Shown here piece after piece: positions 51,233-59,434 of a stretch of DNA of 64,000 bases. The first letter of the stretch is position 1, and every line of letters begins with the position of its first letter. Position numbers and translations under genes: made by a program. The notes beneath the pieces are model-generated. The model was not told the origin of the DNA and made no database searches. It was given only the letters and a program-made list of their open reading frames with translations. The stretch is from Pseudomonas sp. KK4 (lineage in GTDB: Bacteria > Pseudomonadota > Gammaproteobacteria > Pseudomonadales > Pseudomonadaceae): NCBI RefSeq assembly GCF_001984065.1, contig NZ_LYVP01000009.1, forward strand, positions 38,930 to 102,929, in the 5' to 3' direction.

Positions 51233-53035
51233 TCAGAACCACTCATCCTGCATCCCAAGGCACACATCATCCCGGGCTTCAAGGATCGCCAGTTCATGGT
51301 GGCACGCCGGAATTTCCCACGTCAGGAAATAGCGCGCCGCCTGCAACTTGCCTTTGTAGAAACTCACGTCGGCCGCATTACCCTTGGCCAGACCCTCTTC
51401 GGCACGGATCGCCTGTTCCAGCCAGCGCCAGCCGATCACCGTATGCCCGAACACTTTCAGGTACAGCGCCGAGTTCGCCAGGCTGCTGTTGACCTTGCCC
51501 TGCGCCAGATCGGTCAGCAGGCCGATGGTCACGGTTTGCAGGCGCGCCACCAGGTTTTCCAGTGGCTCGCGCAGTGCAGTCAGCGATTGATGGGCTTGCG
51601 CACGAGCGCCGGTATCGGCGATCAGGCGGATCAGTTGCTTGAGCCCGGCGCCGCCGTTTTGTGCGAGTTTGCGGCCCAGCAGGTCCAGGGACTGAATGCC
51701 GTGGGTGCCTTCGTGGATCGGGTTCAGGCGGTTGTCGCGGTAGTACTGCTCCACCGGGTATTCGCGGGTGTAGCCGTGGCCGCCGAGGATCTGGATGGCC
51801 AGTTCGTTGGCCTTCAGGCAGAACTCCGATGGCCAGGATTTGACGATCGGCGTCAGCAGGTCCAGCAGTTCGTGGGCCTGCTTGCGCTCGGCTTCGGTCT
51901 CCAGGGTGGTGGTGTCATCGAACAGCCGCGCGGCGTACAGCCCGAGGTCGAATGAGCCTTCAACGTAGGCTTTTTGCGTCAGCAGCATGCGCTTGACGTC
52001 AGCGTGCTGGATGATCGCCACCGGCGCGGTGTTCGGGTCCTTGCTGTCCGGCACCCGGCCCTGCGGACGCTCGCGGGCGTATTCCAATGAGTACAGATAA
52101 CCCGCGTAACCGAGCATTACCGCGCCCATGCCGACGCCGATCCGCGCTTCGTTCATCATCTGGAACATATAGCTCAGGCCCTGGTGCGGCTTGCCCACCA
52201 GATAGCCAACGCATTCGCCGTTATCGCCGAAATTCAGTGCCGTGGACGTGGTGCCGCGCCAGCCCATCTTGTGGAACAGACCGGCCAGCAACACGTCATT
52301 GCGCTGGCCCAGGCTGCCGTCATCGTTGACCAGGAACTTGGGCACGATGAACAACGAAATACCTTTCACCCCGGCCGGCGCATCCGGCAGCTTGGCGAGC
52401 ACCATGTGCACGATGTTTTCCGACAGCGGGTGATCGCCGCCAGAGATGAAAATCTTGTTGCCCTTGAGGCGATAAGTGCCGTCGGACGCCGGTTCCGCGC
52501 GGGTACGAATGTCCGACAACGATGAACCGGCGTGGGGTTCGGTCAGGGCCATGGTGCCGAAGAAACGGCCGTCGATCATTGGTTGCAGAAAGCGGCGCTT
52601 CTGCTCGTCGGTGCCGAAGCTTTCGATCAGGTTGGCCGCACCCATGGTCAGGAACGGGTACGAAGTCGATGCCGCGTTGGCCGACTGGAAGTGGGCGAAG
52701 CAGGCCTGGGACAGCAGGGTCGGGAGCTGCATGCCACCCGCCTCGAAACTGCGTGCGGCATTGAGGAAGCCGGCTTCGAGAAAGGCGTCCACGGCCGGTT
52801 TCACTTCCGGGATCAGTATCGCCTGACCGTCCTCATAGCGCGGCTCGTTCTCGTCGCCCTTGCGGTTGTGCGGGGCGAAGAACTTCTCGGCAATGTTGCG
52901 GGCGGTGCCGAGGGCGGCATCGAAGGTTTCGCGGTTGTGCTCGGCAAACCGCTCACGCTGGGTCAGGCCCTCGGCATCAAGGACTTCATACAGCTCGAAA
53001 GCCAGATTGCGGGAACTGAGCAACGTCTCGGACAT
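51233..53035 (-). CDS. Acyl-CoA dehydrogenase, DmdC/FadE-like
   Basis: A 600-aa flavin acyl-CoA dehydrogenase with an extra C-terminal domain. MALTEPHAGSSLSDIRT binds FAD, and KGNKIFISGGDH and GWRGTTSTALNF follow. ILGGHGYTREYPVEQYYRDNRLNPIHEGTHGIQSLDLLGRK contains the conserved arginine and the catalytic Glu segment. Long-chain or branched acyl substrates are typical; 3-methylmercaptopropionyl-CoA (DmdC) is another family activity. It is a lone gene between REP pairs I and J. Confidence 0.88.
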   Translation of the reverse strand: MSETLLSSRNLAFELYEVLDAEGLTQRERFAEHNRETFDAALGTARNIAEKFFAPHNRKGDENEPRYEDGQAILIPEVKPAVDAFLEAGFLNAARSFEAGGMQLPTLLSQACFAHFQSANAASTSYPFLTMGAANLIESFGTDEQKRRFLQPMIDGRFFGTMALTEPHAGSSLSDIRTRAEPASDGTYRLKGNKIFISGGDHPLSENIVHMVLAKLPDAPAGVKGISLFIVPKFLVNDDGSLGQRNDVLLAGLFHKMGWRGTTSTALNFGDNGECVGYLVGKPHQGLSYMFQMMNEARIGVGMGAVMLGYAGYLYSLEYARERPQGRVPDSKDPNTAPVAIIQHADVKRMLLTQKAYVEGSFDLGLYAARLFDDTTTLETEAERKQAHELLDLLTPIVKSWPSEFCLKANELAIQILGGHGYTREYPVEQYYRDNRLNPIHEGTHGIQSLDLLGRKLAQNGGAGLKQLIRLIADTGARAQAHQSLTALREPLENLVARLQTVTIGLLTDLAQGKVNSSLANSALYLKVFGHTVIGWRWLEQAIRAEEGLAKGNAADVSFYKGKLQAARYFLTWEIPACHHELAILEARDDVCLGMQDEWF

Positions 53036-53136
53036 GGCGGCCTACCTTTTATTGAAGTGGACCGAGTCTAGGCGTGGGAATAGAGGCTGAACAGGATGAT
53101 TGATGAGGGTGATGGTGCAGTTGGCGCCGATCAAAT

Positions 53137-53224
53137 GTGGGAGCGGGCTTGCTCGCGAAGAGGCCGGTACATCCAACATCCTGGTTGAATGACAGTCCGT
53201 TTTCGCGAGCAAGCCCGCTCCCAC
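53137..53224. repeat. REP palindrome pair J
   Basis: Forward unit at 53137-53157, reverse unit at 53204-53224, ending 19 bases before the putA stop codon. Both flanking genes run leftward, so it lies between the putA 3' end and the acyl-CoA dehydrogenase start. Confidence 0.9.
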
Positions 53225-53242
53225 AAGGGGTCTTGCTCAGGA

Positions 53243-56200
53243 TTAGCCGATCGTCATCAGGCTGGCGTTACCACCGGCTGCCGCCGTGTTGACGCTCAAC
53301 GCGCGCTCGATCACCAGACGCTCCAGCGCTATGTTGGACTCGCCCTGGGACAGACCCTGGACGCCAACGATGGCACCGGCACGCTTGGCAACCTGCTGGC
53401 AGACCGCACGCAACTGGTCGGAATGGCCGTGATGCAGCACTGCATCAAACACCACTTCATCCTTGTTCCAGTCAGACACCAGCTTGATCCGCGCCTGAAT
53501 TTCTTTCGGCAGGCGTGCGAACAATGCCTTGCTCAGCTCAGTTTCCGGCCATACCGCCGAACCGCCGACGGCCAACACCGCCGCCAGTTGCGTCAGCAGA
53601 TCGCCTTCGACGTCCGCCAGGCACAGCACGTGCTCGCGCGGCAGGATCGCATAGCTGTTGCGCTCGCCGGTCGGGCCGGCCAGGACGCGGGTGATGCCGC
53701 TTTGCGACTGCGCGGCGAACTGCACGCACAGGGCGCTGAGGTCGGCGAACTTGTTGCTGTCAGCCCAGGCTTTCAGGGCGGTCAGCGGCTTGCTCATGGC
53801 CTCACGCAGACGCACGTCCGGAGCAGTCACGGCATCGCCACGGGCGAAGGAATGTTCGATCGCATCGACAGGGCGGGTCGACAGCAGGCGATACAGGTAC
53901 AGCGGACCACCTGCTTTCGGACCGGTGCCCGACAGGCCTTCGCCGCCGAACGGCTGCACGCCGACCACGGCACCGACGATGTTGCGGTTCACATAAACGT
54001 TCCCGGCGTTGACGTTGTCGATCACCTTGGCGATGGTCTCGTCGATGCGGGTGTGCACGCCCAGGGTCAGGCCGTAGCCGGACGCATTGATCTGGCCGAT
54101 CAGTTGGTCGATGTCCTTGCGCTTGTAGCGAACCACGTGCAGCACCGGGCCGAAGATCTCCCGTTGCAGTTCGTCGAAGCTTTCCAGTTCGATCAGGGTC
54201 GGCATCACGAAGGTGCCGCGTTTGACTTCCTCGGCATCGGCGATGGCCACCTGATACACGCTGCGACCTTTGTCGCGCATGGCCTGGATGTGCTTCTCGA
54301 TGCCGGCCTTGGCTTCGGCGTCGATCACCGGGCCGATGTCCACGGACAGGCGCTCCGGATTGCCGAGACGACTTTCCGCCATCGCACCCTTGAGCATTTC
54401 GATGACGCGGTCGGCGGAATCTTCCTGCAGGCACAGCACGCGCAGTGCCGAGCAACGCTGGCCGGCGCTGTCGAAGGCCGAGGACACCACGTCGATGACC
54501 ACTTGTTCGGTCAGCGCCGAGGAGTCGACGATCATCGCGTTCTGGCCACCGGTTTCGGCGATCAACGGAATCGGACGACCCTGGTTATCCAGACGCCCGG
54601 CGATGTTGCGTTGCAGCAGGCGAGCCACTTCGGTGGAGCCGGTGAACATCACGCCTTTGACGCGATCGTCGCCCACCAGGCCGGCACCGACGGTTTCGCC
54701 ACGGCCCGGCAGCAATTGCAGCACGCCTTCCGGGATCCCGGCTTCGAGCATCAGGCGCACCGCTTGAGCAGCCACCAGCGGGGTTTGTTCCGCAGGCTTG
54801 GCGAGCACCGGGTTACCGGCGGCCAATGCAGCGGCGACCTGGCCGCTGAAGATCGCCAGCGGGAAGTTCCACGGGCTGATGCACACCACAGGGCCCAGCG
54901 GGCGGTGGGCGTCGTTGGTGAAATCGTTGCGTGCCTGCACCGCGTAGTAACGCAGGAAATCCACGGCTTCACGCACTTCGGCGATGGCGTTGGCGAAGGT
55001 CTTGCCGGCTTCACGGGCCAGCAGGCCCATCAGTGGTTGGATTTCGCCTTCCATCAAGTCGGCGGCACGCTCCAGGATCGCGGCGCGTTCGGCCGGCGGG
55101 GTGGCCTGCCAGATCGGTGCGGCGTTCAGGGCGCATTGAATGGCGTTGTCGACGTCTTCGACGGTGGCTTCCTGTACGTGGCCGACCACGTCACGCAGAT
55201 CCGACGGGTTGAGCACCGGCACCGGGTTTTCAGCGCTGGAGGCGCAACCGAGCATCGGCGCGGCTTTCCAGTGGTTGTGCGCGGTGGCCAGCAGCGCGCA
55301 GGACAGCGACGCCAGGCGATGTTCGTTGGCCATGTCGATGCCGCTGGAGTTGGCGCGCTCGGCGCCGTACAGGTCGCGGGGCAGCGGAATGCGCGGGTGT
55401 GGCAGACCGAAGCCGCCTTCCACCGTGGCCATCTGCTCGATGCTGGCGACCGGATCGGCCACCAGTTCCTGGATCGAAATCGACTGGTCGGCGATGCGGT
55501 TGACGAACGAGGTGTTCGCGCCGTTTTCCAGCAATCGACGCACCAGGTAGGCGAGCAGGGTTTCGTGGGTGCCGACCGGTGCGTACACGCGGCACGGACG
55601 GTTCAGCTTGCCTTCGGAAACTTTGCCTACCACCTGTTCGTACAGCGGTTCACCCATGCCGTGCAGGCACTGGAACTCATACTGGCCCGGGTAATAGTTC
55701 TGACCAGCGATGTGGTAGATGGCCGACAGGGTGTGGGCGTTGTGGGTGGCGAACTGCGGGTAGATGACTTCCGGCACCGACAGCAGTTTGCGCGCGCAGG
55801 CGATGTAAGAAACATCGGTGTACACCTTGCGGGTGTACACCGGGTAGCCTTCCAGGCCTTCGACCTGGGCGCGCTTGATTTCGCTGTCCCAGTACGCGCC
55901 TTTCACCAGGCGGATCATCAGGCGATGACGGCTGCGGCGCGCCAGGTCGATCACGTAGTCGATCACGTACGGGCAACGCTTCTGGTAAGCCTGGATCACG
56001 AAACCGATGCCGTTCCAACCGGTCAGTTGCGGCTCGAAGCACAGGCGCTCGAGCAGGTCCAGGGACAGCTCCAGGCGGTCGGCTTCTTCGGCGTCGATGT
56101 TCAGGCCGATGTCGTATTGCTTGGCCAGCAGGGTCAGCGACAGCAGGCGCGGGTACAGCTCGTCCATGACGCGCTCGTACTGGGCGCGGCTGTAACGCGG

Positions 56201-57196
56201 ATGCAGCGCCGACAGCTTGATGGAAATGCCCGGGCCTTCATAAATCCCACGCCCGTGGGACGCTTTGCCGATCGAGTGGATGGCCTGTTCGTACGACGCC
56301 AGGTACTTCTGCGCATCGTGCTCGGTGAGGGCGGCTTCACCCAGCATGTCGTAGGAATAACGGAAGCCCTTGGCTTCGAACTTGCTGGCGTTGGCCAACG
56401 CTTCGGCGATGGTTTCACCGGTGACGAACTGTTCGCCCATCAGGCGCATGGCCATGTCGACGCCCTTGCGGATCATCGGCTCGCCGCTCTTGCCGATGAT
56501 GCGGCTCAGGGACGAGGTCAGGCCGGCTTCGTTGTGGGTGGCAACCAGTTTTCCGGTCAGCAGCAGGCCCCAGGTGGCGGCGTTGACGAACAGCGACGGG
56601 CTATTGCCCAGGTGCGGCTGCCAGTTGCCGGTGCTGATCTTGTCGCGGATCAGTGCATCGCGGGTGCCTTTGTCCGGGATGCGCAGCAGCGCTTCGGCCA
56701 GGCACATCAGCGCCACGCCTTCCTGGGACGACAGGGAAAATTCCTGCAACAGGCCCTGAACGATGCCCGCACGACCGCCGGCGCTTTTCTGATTGCGCAG
56801 TTTTTCGGCAATCGAAGCGGCGAGCTTGTTGGTGGCTTCGGCCATGGCTGCCGGCAGGCGAGCCTGTTCCATCAGCATCGGGACCACTTCCGGTTCCGGG
56901 CGACGGTAAGCGGCGGTGATCGAGGCGCGCAGTACCGATTGCGGCAGGATGCTTTCAGCGAATTCAAGGAAGCACTGGTGTGCGTGATCGACGTGGACGT
57001 CGCCGGCGTCGTCAGCATCCTTGGCGGTCAAACCGCTCAGCTCGGTCAGGGTTGCACCACCCTCGAGTTTTTCCAGGTAATTGAAAATTGCCTGCTTGAT
57101 CAGCCAGTGCGGCGTGCGATCGATCGAGTTTGCGGCGGCCTTGAGGCGTTCGCGGGTCGGGTCGTCGAGTTTGACCCCGAGGGTGGTGGTAGCCAT
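53243..57196 (-). CDS. putA: Bifunctional proline dehydrogenase / P5C dehydrogenase PutA
   Basis: A trifunctional 1317-aa protein. The N-terminal ribbon-helix-helix repressor domain is TTLGVKLDDPTRERLK through HWLIKQAIFNYLEKL (residues 1-47). The FAD proline dehydrogenase domain (about 250-580) has EGPGISIKLSALHPRY and RLVKGAYWDSEIK. The aldehyde dehydrogenase domain (about 640-1130) has ETGGQNAMIV and catalytic Cys near 915 in GQRCSALRV. A C-terminal domain follows. It oxidises proline to glutamate and represses putA/putP without proline. The start is at 57196, not the upstream ATG at 57232, which precedes no RHH-like sequence. Confidence 0.96.
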   Translation of the reverse strand: MATTTLGVKLDDPTRERLKAAANSIDRTPHWLIKQAIFNYLEKLEGGATLTELSGLTAKDADDAGDVHVDHAHQCFLEFAESILPQSVLRASITAAYRRPEPEVVPMLMEQARLPAAMAEATNKLAASIAEKLRNQKSAGGRAGIVQGLLQEFSLSSQEGVALMCLAEALLRIPDKGTRDALIRDKISTGNWQPHLGNSPSLFVNAATWGLLLTGKLVATHNEAGLTSSLSRIIGKSGEPMIRKGVDMAMRLMGEQFVTGETIAEALANASKFEAKGFRYSYDMLGEAALTEHDAQKYLASYEQAIHSIGKASHGRGIYEGPGISIKLSALHPRYSRAQYERVMDELYPRLLSLTLLAKQYDIGLNIDAEEADRLELSLDLLERLCFEPQLTGWNGIGFVIQAYQKRCPYVIDYVIDLARRSRHRLMIRLVKGAYWDSEIKRAQVEGLEGYPVYTRKVYTDVSYIACARKLLSVPEVIYPQFATHNAHTLSAIYHIAGQNYYPGQYEFQCLHGMGEPLYEQVVGKVSEGKLNRPCRVYAPVGTHETLLAYLVRRLLENGANTSFVNRIADQSISIQELVADPVASIEQMATVEGGFGLPHPRIPLPRDLYGAERANSSGIDMANEHRLASLSCALLATAHNHWKAAPMLGCASSAENPVPVLNPSDLRDVVGHVQEATVEDVDNAIQCALNAAPIWQATPPAERAAILERAADLMEGEIQPLMGLLAREAGKTFANAIAEVREAVDFLRYYAVQARNDFTNDAHRPLGPVVCISPWNFPLAIFSGQVAAALAAGNPVLAKPAEQTPLVAAQAVRLMLEAGIPEGVLQLLPGRGETVGAGLVGDDRVKGVMFTGSTEVARLLQRNIAGRLDNQGRPIPLIAETGGQNAMIVDSSALTEQVVIDVVSSAFDSAGQRCSALRVLCLQEDSADRVIEMLKGAMAESRLGNPERLSVDIGPVIDAEAKAGIEKHIQAMRDKGRSVYQVAIADAEEVKRGTFVMPTLIELESFDELQREIFGPVLHVVRYKRKDIDQLIGQINASGYGLTLGVHTRIDETIAKVIDNVNAGNVYVNRNIVGAVVGVQPFGGEGLSGTGPKAGGPLYLYRLLSTRPVDAIEHSFARGDAVTAPDVRLREAMSKPLTALKAWADSNKFADLSALCVQFAAQSQSGITRVLAGPTGERNSYAILPREHVLCLADVEGDLLTQLAAVLAVGGSAVWPETELSKALFARLPKEIQARIKLVSDWNKDEVVFDAVLHHGHSDQLRAVCQQVAKRAGAIVGVQGLSQGESNIALERLVIERALSVNTAAAGGNASLMTIG

Positions 57197-57659
57197 GTTT
57201 TTATCCTCATGTTTGCCACTGTTGCGTGGCATCAGCTGGCGGCAAGGTTAGCCGTGCGATGAAGGAGGTGCAACCGGGTGCAACCCTTTTTTTGTCGGAA
57301 AAATACACATTGGGTCATGAATATAATTCTGGTACGTCAGTGCCGCATCACCTTGGTGCTTTTTGGTTAGGATGGCGGCTGTTCTTGCTTCGTAAAGGAG
57401 CAAAAACCGGGGGCTTCATGGGTGTTTTGATAAGGTGCAACTAATTCTCGAGAAATGGGTTGCACCTTATTTGCTTTGTTGCATAGCATTCGCGCCCCAA
57501 GGTGCAACCGTTTGAAGAGACGGGTGTGTCGGGCCGATGGCTTTCCTGGGGAAACATCGGTCATAAATGCGCGAGCTTGCCGGTCGCCTGTCCAACGTCA
57601 TCGTTAGGCAGCGGTCTGCCAGTCGCTGCTACATAAAAACAAAGCCAGGGCGTCACTTA
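57197..57659. promoter_or_regulatory. putA-putP intergenic control region with PutA operators
   Basis: A 463-base divergent region. Five copies of the GTTGCA/TGCAAC half-site that PutA recognises in enterobacteria lie at 57269-57274, 57279-57284, 57436-57441, 57459-57464 and 57503-57508. The third and fourth form a perfect 10-base inverted repeat, AAGGTGCAAC / GTTGCACCTT (57432-57441 and 57459-57468) around CTCGAG. Upstream of putP, AAAAACAA at 57635-57642 fits the Crc/Hfq AANAANAA motif. These suggest PutA autorepression plus catabolite repression. Confidence 0.7.
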
Positions 57660-59144
57660 ATGAGCGTAAGCAATCCAACCCTGATCACCTTCGTGATCTA
57701 CATCGCAGCCATGGTGCTGATCGGCTTCATGGCCTATCGCTCCACCAACAACCTATCCGATTACATCCTGGGCGGTCGCAGCCTGGGCAGCGTCGTCACG
57801 GCATTGTCCGCCGGTGCCTCCGACATGAGCGGCTGGTTGCTGATGGGCCTGCCGGGCGCCATCTACATGTCCGGCCTGTCCGAAAGCTGGATCGCCATCG
57901 GCCTGATCGTCGGTGCCTACCTGAACTGGCTGTTCGTTGCCGGTCGTCTGCGTGTGCAGACCGAGCACAACGGCGACGCCCTGACCCTGCCGGATTACTT
58001 CTCCAGCCGTTTCGAAGACAAGAGCGGCTTGCTGCGGATCATTTCCGCCGTGGTCATCCTGGTGTTCTTCACCATCTATTGCGCCTCCGGCATCGTGGCC
58101 GGTGCCCGTCTGTTCGAAAGCACCTTTGGCATGTCCTACGAAACGGCGCTGTGGGCCGGCGCTGCGGCGACAATCGCCTACACCTTCGTCGGCGGTTTCC
58201 TGGCCGTCAGTTGGACCGACACCGTGCAAGCCACGCTGATGATCTTCGCCCTGTTGCTGACGCCGATCATCGTCCTGCTGGCCACCGGCGGGGTCGACAC
58301 CACCTTCCTGGCCATCGAAGCGCAGGATCCGAGCAACTTCGACATGCTCAAGGGCACCACTTTCATCGGCATCATTTCGCTGATGGGCTGGGGTCTGGGC
58401 TACTTCGGTCAGCCGCACATCCTGGCGCGCTTCATGGCGGCGGATTCGGTCAAGTCGATCGCCAATGCCCGTCGCATCTCCATGACCTGGATGATCCTGT
58501 GCCTGGGCGGCACCGTGGCGGTCGGGTTCTTCGGCATCGCCTACTTCTCGGCGCATCCGGAAGTGGCGGGCGCTGTGACCGAAAACCACGAGCGCGTGTT
58601 TATCGAGCTGGCCAAGATCCTGTTCAACCCATGGGTGGCCGGCGTGCTGCTGTCGGCCATCCTGGCGGCGGTAATGAGTACTCTGAGCTGCCAGTTGCTG
58701 GTGTGCTCGAGCGCCCTGACCGAAGACTTCTACAAGACCTTCCTGCGTAAATCGGCGTCCCAGGTCGAGCTGGTCTGGGTCGGCCGCGCCATGGTGCTGC
58801 TGGTAGCGCTGATCGCCATCGCCATGGCCGCCAACCCTGAAAACCGCGTGCTGGGTCTGGTCAGCTATGCCTGGGCCGGTTTCGGCGCCGCCTTCGGTCC
58901 CGTGGTGTTGATCTCGGTGATCTGGAAAGACATGACCCGCAACGGCGCACTGGCCGGGATCCTGGTCGGCGCGATCACCGTGATCGTCTGGAAGCATTTC
59001 GAGCTGCTGGGCCTGTACGAAATCATCCCGGGCTTCATCTTCGCCAGCCTGGCGATCTACATCGTCAGCAAACTGGGCGCGCCGACTCACGGCATGCTGC
59101 AGCGTTTTGCGGCGGCCGAGGCAGATTTCCGCCTGAACAAGTAA
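57660..59144 (+). CDS. putP: Sodium/proline symporter PutP
   Basis: A 494-aa sodium:solute symporter with about 13 predicted helices. LGGRSLGSVVTALSAGASDMSGWLLMGLPGAIY carries the Na+-site residues of PutP, and FAAGAYLNW-like VGAYLNWLFVAGRLR follows. GWGLGYFGQPHILARFMA and AILAAVMSTLSCQLLVCSS are the other family signatures. It imports proline for PutA. The ATG at 57660 gives the usual length; the open frame further upstream includes operator DNA. It is divergent from putA. Confidence 0.96.
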   Translation: MSVSNPTLITFVIYIAAMVLIGFMAYRSTNNLSDYILGGRSLGSVVTALSAGASDMSGWLLMGLPGAIYMSGLSESWIAIGLIVGAYLNWLFVAGRLRVQTEHNGDALTLPDYFSSRFEDKSGLLRIISAVVILVFFTIYCASGIVAGARLFESTFGMSYETALWAGAAATIAYTFVGGFLAVSWTDTVQATLMIFALLLTPIIVLLATGGVDTTFLAIEAQDPSNFDMLKGTTFIGIISLMGWGLGYFGQPHILARFMAADSVKSIANARRISMTWMILCLGGTVAVGFFGIAYFSAHPEVAGAVTENHERVFIELAKILFNPWVAGVLLSAILAAVMSTLSCQLLVCSSALTEDFYKTFLRKSASQVELVWVGRAMVLLVALIAIAMAANPENRVLGLVSYAWAGFGAAFGPVVLISVIWKDMTRNGALAGILVGAITVIVWKHFELLGLYEIIPGFIFASLAIYIVSKLGAPTHGMLQRFAAAEADFRLNK

Positions 59145-59181
59145 CCGCAATGAGCGAAGGCTCTGAACGATGACTTGAATG

Positions 59182-59217
59182 AAAACGGCCCGCTTCCTTT
59201 GGAGGCGGGCCGTTTTT
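59182..59217 (+). terminator. Intrinsic terminator of putP
   Basis: AAAACGGCCCGC pairs with GCGGGCCGTTTT across an 11-base loop, followed by more T. It begins 38 bases after the putP stop. Confidence 0.92.
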
Positions 59218-59250
59218 TCTTTCGGGCAGTGTCAGCAGGTACGCCGGCAT

Positions 59251-59272
59251 CGCGAGCCAGCTCGGCTCCTAC
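59251..59272. repeat. Single REP-like unit K
   Basis: A lone reverse unit beginning CGCGAGCCAGC and ending GGCTCCTAC, a diverged subtype of the GTAGGAGC family. The rest of the 59218-59434 gap shows no other recognisable feature beyond an expected vgrG promoter. Confidence 0.65.
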
Positions 59273-59434
59273 AGGGGTGTGAGTGTTTCTGAGGGAATGT
59301 CTGTCGCCAGAAGAGCCGCTTTCTGAAGGCCAACGCTTCAAATGAAGTAGGGCGTTTCTGTTTTTCCTGTCCGTCGTTCATACCTCTTGCCGCTCATGCA
59401 GAATCGCTCGCTCCCTTCTGCAGAGACACACCGG

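Noticed and set aside
53189..57262. A very long open frame antisense to putA
   Set aside because: Same cause; the sense strand is a complete PutA with all domains.
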